DNA from: Palsa-295 sp963785585
Lineage (GTDB): Bacteria; Acidobacteriota; Terriglobia; Acidiferrales; UBA7541
Assembly: GCA_963785585.1 (NCBI GenBank)
Contig: CAWAVW010000003.1
Coordinates: forward strand, 403,213-467,212
Direction of reading: 5' to 3'
DNA length: 64,000 bases
Numbering within the stretch: the first letter of the stretch is position 1; every line of letters starts with the position of its first letter. Both the position numbers and the translations under genes were made by a program. Shown here piece after piece: positions 43,398 to 52,638 of the stretch. The notes beneath the pieces were generated by a model, which worked only from the letters and a program-made list of their open reading frames with translations, ran no database searches and had not been told where the DNA came from.

Positions 43398-44378
43398 GTG
43401 CCACTCACCGACAAATTCGGCCGCCACATCACCGACTTGCGCGTTTCTGTCACCAACCGCTGCAATTTCCGCTGCGTGTACTGCCGCTCCGCGAAACCCG
43501 AAGGCCACATCGAAGACGCCACCCTTCTCGAATTTGAGGAATACGAGCGCCTGGTAAAGATTCTCGTCGGAATGGGCATCCGCAAAGTTCGCATCACCGG
43601 CGGCGAACCGCTGGTCCGCGGGGGCGTCGAGGATTTCATCGCCCGTCTGAAAGCTCTCGGCGTCCAGGATCTTTCGATGACCACCAACGGTCATCTGCTC
43701 TCCGAACGTTGCGATCGTCTGGTCGCTGCGGGCCTGAACCGCATCAACATCAGCCTCGATTCGCTCGACCCCGAAAAATTCGCGCGCATCACCCGCACGC
43801 AATCCTTCAGCCAGGTCATGGCCGGTATCGACGCCGCGCAAGCCTCTTCGCTTCGTCCCGTGAAGGTCAACGCCGTCCTGGTCCGCGGCGTCAACGACGA
43901 CGAAGTCGAAGCCTTCGCCGAATTCGCCCGCGAAAAAGATATCGTCATGCGCTTCATCGAATATATGCCGCTCGACGCCGACCGCACTTGGACGCGCGAT
44001 CAGGTCGTCACCGCGGCCGAAATTCATCGCCGCATTTCCGCTCGCTGGCCGCTCATGCCCATCGTCCACGAACGCAGCGAAACCGCGCGCAAATTCCGCT
44101 TCGTTGACGGCGGCGGCGAAATCGGTTTGATCGCGCCCGTTTCCCAGCCTTTCTGCGGCCATTGCTCGCGCATCCGCCTCACCGCCGACGGAAAATTGCG
44201 CACCTGCCTGTTCAGCAAGGAAGATCACGACCTGAAACCCGTCCTGCGCAGCGGCGCCAACGATCGGGAAGTGGCGGACGCGATCGTGGCCATCGTCGCC
44301 CAAAAAGAAAAAGGCCACCGCATCAACGAACCGGATTTTATTCCGCCTTCGCGCACCATGGTGTATATCGGTGGTTAG
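43398..44378 (+). CDS. moaA: GTP 3',8-cyclase (molybdenum cofactor synthesis)
   Basis: Radical-SAM enzyme for the first step of molybdopterin synthesis. The SAM cluster is C-x3-C-x2-C in CNFRCVYC near residues 22-29; a second cluster uses CGHC and a later C (LRTC). GGEPLVR and the AE-type ARF-like region fit. GTG 43398 starts VPLTDKFGRHITDLR, the standard N terminus; the open frame upstream is not conserved. It ends with SRTMVYIGG, where family members usually end in GG. moaC and other Mo genes are not here. Divergent from the preceding gene. Confidence 0.95.
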   Translation: MPLTDKFGRHITDLRVSVTNRCNFRCVYCRSAKPEGHIEDATLLEFEEYERLVKILVGMGIRKVRITGGEPLVRGGVEDFIARLKALGVQDLSMTTNGHLLSERCDRLVAAGLNRINISLDSLDPEKFARITRTQSFSQVMAGIDAAQASSLRPVKVNAVLVRGVNDDEVEAFAEFAREKDIVMRFIEYMPLDADRTWTRDQVVTAAEIHRRISARWPLMPIVHERSETARKFRFVDGGGEIGLIAPVSQPFCGHCSRIRLTADGKLRTCLFSKEDHDLKPVLRSGANDREVADAIVAIVAQKEKGHRINEPDFIPPSRTMVYIGG

Positions 44379-44438
44379 ATTTCGGGCAAATCGGCAATCG
44401 CGTCTGGCGGAAACTGGAAATTAGCGGAGTGCAGCTAT

Positions 44439-44885
44439 ATGGCTGACGAAGAACAAAAATATTTCTCGCTCACCGAAGCCGAGCGCTTGCGCGCCCAGCT
44501 CGAGCCTTTGCTCATCGAAGCGATGGATTCGCGACGCAAGATGAACGACGTGGACCGCCAGCTCAACGCCCTCGCCGAAAAAATTCGCCATTCCGGCGGC
44601 CTCGCGGTCTCCTACGACAAAGCTTCGAAAAACCGCGTCGAACGCAATCGCCTCGAGGAATCCGTCCAGTCCGCTCTCGACCAGATTCAAGACACCGGAT
44701 GCGTCGTAAAAGACCTCGACGTCGGCCTGCTCGATTTTCCCGCCCGCATTGACGACGAAGAAGTCTATCTCTGCTGGAAACTCGGCGAAGACCGCATTCG
44801 CTTCTATCATCGCCAGGACGAAGGCTTTGCAGGCCGCAAACCCATCGACCCCCGCGACGCCGGCTACCGCAACCCCATTCAGTAG
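44439..44885 (+). CDS. DUF2203 family protein
   Basis: A 148-residue protein: an N-terminal coiled-coil (EAERLRAQLEPLLIEAMDSRRKM...) and a C-terminal DUF2203 block with VKDLDVGLLDFPARIDDEEVYLCWKLGEDRI and EGFAGRKPID. Function unknown in the family. The gene is 60 bp after moaA, same direction, and ends back to back with the higA stop. Confidence 0.88.
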   Translation: MADEEQKYFSLTEAERLRAQLEPLLIEAMDSRRKMNDVDRQLNALAEKIRHSGGLAVSYDKASKNRVERNRLEESVQSALDQIQDTGCVVKDLDVGLLDFPARIDDEEVYLCWKLGEDRIRFYHRQDEGFAGRKPIDPRDAGYRNPIQ

Positions 44886-45197
44886 CTATCGCGTTGCGGC
44901 CTCGATCGGGTGGACCTCGCGTTCAATTCGTGCCAGGACTTCGTCCTCCGCAACTTCCAGGTCGTGCTTGGTCTGCAAATTTAGCCAAAACTGTGCCGTG
45001 GTCTTGAAATAGCGTGCAAGGCGTAGCGCCGTGTCGGGCGTGACCCCGCGCCTTTCGGCGACGATGTCCGCGATCCGAGTGACAGGAACACGCAGTTCGA
45101 GCGCGAGTCGATTCATGCTCAGCCCGTACGGCTTCATGAAATCGTTGCTCAATACCTCTCCAGGATGTACCGCCTTCAACTTCCTATTTTTTGCCAT
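44886..45197 (-). CDS. higA: HigA/VapI-type antitoxin, orphan
   Basis: About 103 residues. An XRE-type HTH with HPGEVLSNDFMKPYGLSMNRLALELRVP, then TRIADIVAERRGVTPDTALRLARYF and TTAQFWLNLQTKHDLEVAE, all classic HigA/VapI. ATG 45197 (MAKNRKLK). HigB usually precedes HigA, but only 56 bp separate this gene from the divergent DUF255 gene, so there is no toxin. It may be a solitary regulator or a remnant of a pair. Confidence 0.9.
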   Translation of the reverse strand: MAKNRKLKAVHPGEVLSNDFMKPYGLSMNRLALELRVPVTRIADIVAERRGVTPDTALRLARYFKTTAQFWLNLQTKHDLEVAEDEVLARIEREVHPIEAATR

Positions 45198-45211
45198 GCT
45201 TGCTTCCGCTC

Positions 45212-45229
45212 TCACAAGGTTTCGTGTGA
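45212..45229. promoter_or_regulatory. possible HigA operator
   Basis: TCACA-AGGTTTCG-TGTGA, an inverted repeat of 5-bp arms with an 8-nt centre, in the short divergent region between higA and the DUF255 gene. An autorepressor site is plausible; the arms are short. Confidence 0.35.
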
Positions 45230-45253
45230 TACGTTAGAACTGCGAGCACTCGA

Positions 45254-47386
45254 GTGACCAACCCAACGCCCAAAGAAAATCGCCTGAAGGACTCCGCCAG
45301 CCCCTACCTGCGCTCCGCCTCGCACCAACCCATCGACTGGCACGAATGGGGCGAATCCGCCTTCGCCGCTGCCCGCGCCGCCGACAAACCGATCCTGCTC
45401 GATATCGGCGCCGTCTGGTGCCACTGGTGCCACGTCATCGACCGCGAGAGCTACGAAAATCCTGAAATTGCCGCGATGATCAATCAGCTCTTCATTCCCG
45501 TCAAAGTCGATCGCGACGAGCGACCCGACGTGGACGCCCGCTACCAATCCGCCGTCAGCGCCATTTCCGGCCAGGGCGGCTGGCCCCTCACCGCCTTCCT
45601 CACTCCCGACGGCAAACCCTTTTTCGGCGGCACCTATTTCCCGCCCGAAGACGCCATGGGCCGTCCCGGTTTCAAGCGCATCCTCGTTGGCGTCGCCGAT
45701 GCCTTCAAATCGCGCCGCGCCGAAGTGGACACTTCCGCCAAAGCCCTCGAAGAAGCCGTCGCCAAAGCGGAAGTCTTTCAAGGCGCGCGCGGCACCTTCG
45801 ACGTTGGCATCGTGGACTCTGTCGAAGAGTCCATCGTCAGCATGTTCGACGAGCGCAACGGCGGCTTCGGCAGCGCTCCGAAATTTCCGCACGCCAGCGC
45901 TGTCGATCTGCTGCTCGAAAGCTACCAGGCCAAGCACACCCCGCAAATCCTGCACATCGCCGAACGCACCCTCGAAAAAATGGCCACCGGCGGCGTGTAC
46001 GACCAGCTCGCCGGCGGTTTTCACCGCTACTCCGTTGACGAACGCTGGTGCGTCCCGCACTTCGAAAAAATGTCCTACGACAATTCCGAGCTGCTGAAAA
46101 ACTTCCTTCACGGCTACCAGGTCGCGCAATCCCCCGAACTCCGCGCGCTCTGCCGCGAAACCGCCGAAGGAATCATCGAGTGGGTGGGCGACGTGCTCAG
46201 CGATCCCGCAAACGGCGGCTTCTACGGCAGTCAGGATGCCGACCAGACTCTCGACGACGACGGCGATTATTTCACCTGGACTCTCGCCGAAGTCCGCGCC
46301 GTCCTCACCAAGGAAGAATCGCGCGCCATCGAGATCTACTACGACGTCGAAGCCCACGGCGAGATGCACCACAATCCCGCGAAGAATGTTTTGTGGGTCA
46401 CCACCACGTTCGCCGAACTCGCCAAACGTCTTAGCATCGAAGAGCCCGCCGCACGCGCCCTGATCACCGCCGCAAAAAAGAAAATGCTCGCCACGCGCCT
46501 CGGCCGCCGCCCCACTCCCGCCATCGACCAAACCATCTACGTCGCCTGGAATTCGATGTTCATCTCCGCATATCTCGAGGCCGCCCGCGTCCTCGGCCGC
46601 ACCGGCTGCCGCGACTTCGCGCTCAAAACTCTCGACCTCATCCTCGCCAAAGCCTGGGACGAATCAAAAGGCTTCCTGCACCGCGTCGGCGGCCCGCGCC
46701 TCGATGGCTCGCTCGAAGATCAGATCTTTACCGCCGCGGCGCTGCTCGACGCCTACGAGTCCACGCTCGACCGTCGCTATTTCGATATCGCCGAGCGCGC
46801 CGTCCGCCTCGCCGTCGAGCGTTACGGCGATCCTGAAGCCGGCGGCTTTATCGACCGCGCCAAAGACGCCGCGCCGATGGGCGGCCTGGAAGTTCGCCGC
46901 AAGCCGCTGCAGGATTCGCCCACTCCCGGCGCCAACTCCGTCGCCATCATGGTTCTCGATCGCCTCCATGCGCTCACCGGCGAACGCCTCTACCGCGACT
47001 GGGCCGAAAAAACTCTCGAGTGCTTCGTCAATCGCGTGCCCCAATACGGGCTTTTTGCCGCCACCTACGCCCTCGCCGCGCTTCTCCACGCGCGTCACCC
47101 ATTGCAGGTCGTCATTCTCGGCGCCGCCAACGACCCGCAAGCCGCCGCGCTCGAATCCGCCGCCAACGAAATCTACCGCTTCGCCAAATCCGTCCTCCGC
47201 GTCACGCCCGAACGTCTCGCCTCCGCCTCGCTTCCTCCCGCGCTCCGCGAAACGCTGCCCCATCTCGACGCCGCCAAACCGCAAGCCCTCGTCTGCGTCG
47301 AGACCACCTGCCACCCGCCCACCTCCGACCCCGCTAAGCTCAGAGCTCTGCTCCTTGAAGTCGCCACCAACCCCGCCTCCGCGTAG
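45254..47386 (+). CDS. DUF255 thioredoxin-domain protein (YyaL/SPATA20-like)
   Basis: A 710-residue protein. The N-terminal 130 residues are a thioredoxin-like DUF255 domain with the C-x2-C site in VWCHWCHV near residue 55 and YRSYENPEIA-like ESYENPEIA; GGWPLTAFLTPDGKPFFGGTYFPPE is diagnostic. The rest is an alpha/alpha barrel related to glycan-binding 6-hairpin folds (FGSAPKFPHAS, DQLAGGFHRYSVDERW, VPHFEKMSYDN). Function unclear. GTG start 45254. The upstream region is shared with divergent higA. Confidence 0.93.
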   Translation: MTNPTPKENRLKDSASPYLRSASHQPIDWHEWGESAFAAARAADKPILLDIGAVWCHWCHVIDRESYENPEIAAMINQLFIPVKVDRDERPDVDARYQSAVSAISGQGGWPLTAFLTPDGKPFFGGTYFPPEDAMGRPGFKRILVGVADAFKSRRAEVDTSAKALEEAVAKAEVFQGARGTFDVGIVDSVEESIVSMFDERNGGFGSAPKFPHASAVDLLLESYQAKHTPQILHIAERTLEKMATGGVYDQLAGGFHRYSVDERWCVPHFEKMSYDNSELLKNFLHGYQVAQSPELRALCRETAEGIIEWVGDVLSDPANGGFYGSQDADQTLDDDGDYFTWTLAEVRAVLTKEESRAIEIYYDVEAHGEMHHNPAKNVLWVTTTFAELAKRLSIEEPAARALITAAKKKMLATRLGRRPTPAIDQTIYVAWNSMFISAYLEAARVLGRTGCRDFALKTLDLILAKAWDESKGFLHRVGGPRLDGSLEDQIFTAAALLDAYESTLDRRYFDIAERAVRLAVERYGDPEAGGFIDRAKDAAPMGGLEVRRKPLQDSPTPGANSVAIMVLDRLHALTGERLYRDWAEKTLECFVNRVPQYGLFAATYALAALLHARHPLQVVILGAANDPQAAALESAANEIYRFAKSVLRVTPERLASASLPPALRETLPHLDAAKPQALVCVETTCHPPTSDPAKLRALLLEVATNPASA

Positions 47387-47410
47387 CGCCTCGGGCATCG
47401 CCGCTCGCCC

Positions 47411-47490
47411 ACCTTTGCGTCTTGGTGAAAAACTCTCCGTCACCTCAGCCTTTCTCGGTGCCCTCTGCGTTCAATCTTTTTGCCTTAGCC
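47411..47490 (+). repeat. dispersed CTCTGTG-type intergenic repeat, copy 2
   Basis: Shares TTCTCGGTG and TTCAATCTTTTTGC exactly with copy 3 and GTGCCCTCTG with copy 1. It lies in the thiC upstream region. No TPP riboswitch is visible here. Confidence 0.55.
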
Positions 47491-47590
47491 GTGCCGACGC
47501 CTCGCACAAGTTGCCGCCCGCATACCCAAATGACATAATGAGTGTTCACAAAAAGTTTCTGCACTCGTTCCAGTTTTCCCGGAGGCTCCC

Positions 47591-49033
<1,443 letters not shown>

Positions 49034-49101
49034 TGAGTCCGCGCGCGGGGCGCATCGCTCCCGCCGCGGCCTGAAATCACAGCATCGCCAGAGGTTCGAA
49101 C

Positions 49102-49374
49102 ATGACGTTCCTGTTTTTGCTCGTTGTTTTGTACTTCCTGCCCACGATCATCGGGCACAATAAGCGCGACTCCGCCGGCATCTTCATCGTCAACTTGCTC
49201 TTCGGCTGGACCATCATCGGCTGGTTCATCGCCCTGCTCTGGGCCGCCGCTTCGGACCACCGCGTCACCACCGTCCTCGTGCCGGCGGGCGTTCCCATGT
49301 CCCCGCGATGCCGTTGCGGCGCCCCCGAACCCGTCGGCGCCCAATACTGCTGGTCCTGCGGCAGGCATCTGTAA
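49102..49374 (+). CDS. T4 superinfection-immunity-like protein with C-terminal zinc ribbon
   Basis: A 90-residue membrane protein. Its N-terminal half (FLLVVLYFLPTIIGH, then LLFGWTIIGWFIALLWAA) matches the two-helix superinfection-immunity family found in phages and bacteria. The C terminus adds C-x-C and C-x2-C (CRCGAPEPVGAQYCWSC), a zinc-ribbon-like knuckle absent from the phage protein. ATG 49102 is preceded only by a weak purine stretch. Function in bacteria is unknown. Confidence 0.8.
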   Translation: MTFLFLLVVLYFLPTIIGHNKRDSAGIFIVNLLFGWTIIGWFIALLWAAASDHRVTTVLVPAGVPMSPRCRCGAPEPVGAQYCWSCGRHL

Positions 49375-49399
49375 TCAGCAAGTAGCGAAAGGCGGGGCG

Positions 49400-49807
49400 A
49401 TGAAATCCACCGGTGACAAAGAGCATCCAGCAGGCTCGGGAAGCGGAACTGTCACGCTCGAAAAGCGCTTCGAGCTGGCGGAAGGTTTCGTTAAGGCTGT
49501 GCTCAGCTTGTCAACCGGTGCTTTGGTTTTTTCGGTCACCTTTCTACACGAAATTATCGGAATCGGCGCGGAAGGGCCGCCGCGCGAAATTCACAATCGC
49601 TACCTGATTGCCGCGTCGTGGTTGGCCTTCTTGGTTAGCGTTGGTTCGGCGCTTTATTATTTGTACTTCTTGGCGGTCGCGGCGAAATTCGAGCGCGGAT
49701 ATGGGAACAACCTCAAGTGGGGCTCGCTAGCAGCGATTTATTCGTTTGCGGCTGGACTGTTTCTGTTGGGCCTTTTCGCCTGGTTCAATTTGCCGTCTGC
49801 GATCTAG
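49400..49807 (+). CDS. small membrane protein of unknown function
   Basis: A 135-residue protein with a charged N terminus (MKSTGDKEHPAGSGSG) and three hydrophobic segments, roughly 40-55, 72-95 and 108-130. GGCGGGG lies ahead of the ATG at 49400. The stop overlaps the convergent antitoxin stop by 4 bp. Not recognised. Confidence 0.65.
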   Translation: MKSTGDKEHPAGSGSGTVTLEKRFELAEGFVKAVLSLSTGALVFSVTFLHEIIGIGAEGPPREIHNRYLIAASWLAFLVSVGSALYYLYFLAVAAKFERGYGNNLKWGSLAAIYSFAAGLFLLGLFAWFNLPSAI

Positions 49808-50280
49808 CGAGTCGCGCTCGCCAATTCGCGGCCCCTTGAACTCGGCACCGCAGCTTTCCTGAAGAGGGTGTACGTTAGGATGTCCGGCAGGTCGAGCGCC
49901 TTCAGAATTTTCTCGATCAGTTCCAGCGAAGGCCGTTTGGTCTCGCCGCTCTCCAGTTTACTGATGGCCGGCTGCGACACATCGGCCTTTCGCGCCAGAT
50001 CGGTTTGGTCCATTCCCCGGAATTCGCGCACCAGCGCCAGCCGCTTGCCAAGAGTGGGAGCCTGCAGAATCTTGCGAATTTGCGCGGGACCCAGTTTTTC
50101 TTCGACCAGCACATCTACAAATTTGAACGAAGCATTGGAGCGGGACCGCTGGATTTCGCTCGACGCCGCCAGGCCGTCGATGCGCCGCAGCAGCCGGTCG
50201 TAAGTTTCCTCGGCGACCAGGACATAGGTCTTGTCTCCGAACGTAATGCGCTGAACTTCCTTCTTGGAATCGATGTTCAT
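49804..50280 (-). CDS. HTH antitoxin with an N-terminal Phd-like segment
   Basis: A 158-residue protein. The C-terminal half is an XRE helix-turn-helix (GKRLALVREFRGMDQTDLARKADVSQPAISKLESG). The N-terminal half (KKEVQRITFGDKTYVLVAEETYDRLL) resembles Phd/AbrB-like antitoxins. It starts 13 bp after the toxin ORF, the toxin-first order of HigBA loci. It probably neutralises the partner and represses the operon through the palindromes at 50585-50600 and 50616-50631. Confidence 0.85.
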   Translation of the reverse strand: MNIDSKKEVQRITFGDKTYVLVAEETYDRLLRRIDGLAASSEIQRSRSNASFKFVDVLVEEKLGPAQIRKILQAPTLGKRLALVREFRGMDQTDLARKADVSQPAISKLESGETKRPSLELIEKILKALDLPDILTYTLFRKAAVPSSRGRELASATR

Positions 50281-50293
50281 TCAAATCCTCGCT

Positions 50294-50569
50294 TCAACGC
50301 GGGTCCAGATCCGCCGAAGGCCTCCGCTCCACCGAGTGGACGTACACGACCGAGCCCTCTTCGTCGATCTCATAAACGATCATCCATTTTCTGTTCTCGC
50401 CCACGTAGATGAACCGGCTACCGGGGTCGCCGTCCGGCGTCCACGCTTCCGGCGGGTCGGGATCGTCCGCCAGGGATCCCACGACGTCTTCGACTTCCTC
50501 CCCGTCCAGTGTGTGGGCCAGTCCTTCGATGACCCGCTGGGCCTTTCGCAGCACGATGACGCTAAACAA
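50294..50569 (-). CDS. RelE/ParE-type toxin
   Basis: About 91 residues. The RelE-fold core is visible: FSVIVLRKAQRVIEGLAH, the DPPEAW loop and the C-terminal strands SRFIYVGENRKWMIVYEIDEE and VVYVHSVERRP. Such toxins cut mRNA on the ribosome or inhibit gyrase; the exact activity is not readable. The upstream ATG at 50581 overlaps the -10 element of a strong promoter, so translation may instead begin at TTG 50569. Toxin-first gene order with the HTH antitoxin downstream. Confidence 0.82.
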   Translation of the reverse strand: MFSVIVLRKAQRVIEGLAHTLDGEEVEDVVGSLADDPDPPEAWTPDGDPGSRFIYVGENRKWMIVYEIDEEGSVVYVHSVERRPSADLDPR

Positions 50570-50580
50570 GGCATGCTCCA

Positions 50581-50609
50581 TTCATATTCTAAATCGAATA
50601 CGATGTCAA
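50581..50609 (-). promoter_or_regulatory. sigma-70-type promoter of the toxin-antitoxin operon
   Basis: TTGACA (50609-50604), 17-bp spacer, TATGAA (50586-50581) on the minus strand. The -10 hexamer overlaps the first base of the ATG at 50581. Confidence 0.75.
50585..50600. promoter_or_regulatory. toxin-antitoxin operator palindrome 1
   Basis: TATTC-TAAATC-GAATA, a perfect 5-bp-arm palindrome overlapping the -10 box and spacer of the toxin promoter. Confidence 0.75.
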
Positions 50610-50615
50610 TACATT

Positions 50616-50631
50616 TATTCTCATAGGAATA
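50616..50631. promoter_or_regulatory. toxin-antitoxin operator palindrome 2
   Basis: TATTC-TCATAG-GAATA, the same arms as palindrome 1, centred 31 bp away (about three helical turns), just upstream of the -35 box. This is the signature of cooperative binding by a dimeric repressor. Confidence 0.75.
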
Positions 50632-50770
50632 CACCGGTTGCGTTCAGGTAAGTACCGCATTAACCTATCACAACACTCGCGATTGGATGGCGAAGGATGC
50701 CGCCCTGCACGAAGCCCTTAGGTTTCGCTAAGATATCGTTGCTGAATCTCAATGGAAGGAAACCAGTCGA

Positions 50771-51457
50771 GTGGAAACAAAGAAAGAGGGCCTACTTCGC
50801 CAAGAATTCAACCGCTGGGCAGACGCCGGGAAAGGCGAGTCCATGGAGCACGACCACTGGCCCATCACCCGGCCCGCGCTTGAGCTTATGAACATCGCGC
50901 CCACCGATAATATTCTCGACGTCGGCTGCGGCGCCGGTTGGCTCTCGCGCATCCTCGCCCGCCAGGTCCCCCAGGGCCGCGTCGTCGGCATGGACATCTC
51001 CGACGAAATGATTCACCGCGCCCGCGAATCGAGCGTCGCGCTCGAAAATCTTGCCTTCATCGTGGGCGGCGTGGACGAAATTCCCTGGGAATCGAATTTC
51101 TTCTCTCGCGCGATTTCCGTCGAGTCATCCTACTACTGGCCCGATCCCGCGCGCGGCATCCGCGAAATTTTCCGCGTCCTCGCCGACGGCGGCTCCGCCT
51201 GGATCGTCATCAATTTCTACCGCGATAATCCGCACTGCCACCAGTGGGCCGCGGAGCTGAAAATTCCCACCCACCTGCTCTCCGCCGCCGAATGGTCTCA
51301 GCTTTTTCGTGACGCCGGTTTCACATCCGTCGCCCATCAATTCATCCCCGATCCCACTCCCAATCCCGATGTGTACACCGGCCGCTGGTTCCGCGACGCC
51401 AAACATCTCGCCGACTTCCGCGCCATCGGCGCACTCCTCGTTCACGGCCAAAAATAG
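50771..51457 (+). CDS. class I SAM-dependent methyltransferase
   Basis: A 228-residue methyltransferase (UbiE/Methyltransf_11-like). Motif I ILDVGCGAGWLSRIL lies near residue 48, VVGMDISDEMI for the acidic loop, then GVDEIPWESNFFSRAISVES. Substrate is unknown. GTG start at 50771 preceded by GGAAGGA. Isolated gene after the toxin-antitoxin promoter region. Confidence 0.85.
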   Translation: METKKEGLLRQEFNRWADAGKGESMEHDHWPITRPALELMNIAPTDNILDVGCGAGWLSRILARQVPQGRVVGMDISDEMIHRARESSVALENLAFIVGGVDEIPWESNFFSRAISVESSYYWPDPARGIREIFRVLADGGSAWIVINFYRDNPHCHQWAAELKIPTHLLSAAEWSQLFRDAGFTSVAHQFIPDPTPNPDVYTGRWFRDAKHLADFRAIGALLVHGQK

Positions 51458-51671
51458 CCGCGCGCCGCGTCCTCACGGCAATACCGGAGCGCGATGCACA
51501 GTCGCTTCACCCGGCGGCGCCTTCGCGTTCGATTTTCGTGTGGCGCCATTTTCTTCTGGATTCTTTCGCGTCCCGCATCCATCCTCTTTCATCCAGGTTT
51601 TGTTGCTGGCGTACCGAACTTTGGGGAACCCTTCGGGTAAACTGGAAAGAAGTTCACCGGAGAAATCTTCC

Positions 51672-52502
51672 ATGGCTCAACTGCAAGCGGTCGGCAAAAC
51701 CGAGCGGGTTTTGTGGCTCGCGGGAATTCTTTTGTTCGCGGGAATCGTGGTGATGTTTCTGCTCGCCCCCGCCTGGACCCAGCATCCCCCCGTCAAACCC
51801 GCTCCCGCGATGGACATGTCGCAGATGGACATGTCGAAGATGGATTCGATGCCCGACATGCCCGGCATGTCTCACGATGCCGCGCCGGTCACTCCCGAAC
51901 TGCAGCGCAAATACGCCCACGACAAGCGCGAAAGCGAATTCAACCACCACCTCGCCGGAGTTCTCGTCATCCTTGCCGGCCTGTTTTTTCTGGTGCAGGG
52001 CAGTTTCATCCACCGCTGGCCCGCCTTCCGCTACGCGTGGCCGTTGTGTTTCCTCGTCGGCGGATTTTTCCTGCTGCTTTTCAGTGACACCGAAATCTGG
52101 CCATTCGGCTACATGAGTTTCACCTACGCCGTCACCCACAATCCCGAAGACGCCCAGCACAAAACCTTTGCCCTCATTCTTCTCGTGATCGGCGCGATCG
52201 AAATGCTCCGCGCCAGCTCGCGCCTGAAAGCCGCATGGAGCGCCTGGGTTTTTCCCGTTGTCGGCATCGTCGGCTCCATCCTGCTCTTGTTCCACCACCA
52301 CGGCGGCATGCACGGCCCCAATGCCATGGCCACCATGGAAACCGTCCAGCACCAGCACCTCGGTTTCGCCGCCGTAGGCCTCGGCGCCGCCCTCTCGAAA
52401 GGCCTCTCCGAAACCAAATTCCCCTGGAGTTCCTACCTCAACAAAGTTTGGCCCAGCTTCCTCGTTGTTCTCGGCGCCCTCCTCCTCCTCTATCACGAGT
52501 AG
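51672..52502 (+). CDS. Met/His-rich polytopic membrane protein, possible copper-related
   Basis: A 276-residue protein. After a signal-like helix (VLWLAGILLFAGIVVMFLL), the periplasmic segment carries a methionine repeat (MDMSQMDMSKMDSMPDMPGM) and is followed by seven or so hydrophobic helices with His clusters (FHHHGGMHG, ETVQHQHLG). This composition suits copper binding or handling, though no named family is visible. ATG 51672 (MAQLQAVGK) is the start; the long open frame upstream is not conserved-looking. Confidence 0.65.
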   Translation: MAQLQAVGKTERVLWLAGILLFAGIVVMFLLAPAWTQHPPVKPAPAMDMSQMDMSKMDSMPDMPGMSHDAAPVTPELQRKYAHDKRESEFNHHLAGVLVILAGLFFLVQGSFIHRWPAFRYAWPLCFLVGGFFLLLFSDTEIWPFGYMSFTYAVTHNPEDAQHKTFALILLVIGAIEMLRASSRLKAAWSAWVFPVVGIVGSILLLFHHHGGMHGPNAMATMETVQHQHLGFAAVGLGAALSKGLSETKFPWSSYLNKVWPSFLVVLGALLLLYHE

Positions 52503-52597
52503 CCCCGCTGCTCGTTTGACGGGATAGGGGATAGGAGAGAGCGAAACTGCCCTTTTTGGAGAGATGAGGCTGAGAACAATGCGAGTGCAAACTGGCT

Positions 52598-52626
52598 TTG
52601 ACACTCGGCCTGATTCCGAATAATGT
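52598..52626 (+). promoter_or_regulatory. sigma-70-type promoter for the TPR gene
   Basis: TTGACA (52598-52603), 17-bp spacer, TAATGT (52621-52626). Only 12 bp separate the -10 box from the ATG at 52639, so the transcript is nearly leaderless. Confidence 0.7.
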
Positions 52627-52638
52627 CGCGATACAGAT

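Noticed and set aside
45212..46531. 439-codon frame opposite the DUF255 gene
   Set aside because: Compositional shadow of a protein with clear conserved motifs on the other strand.
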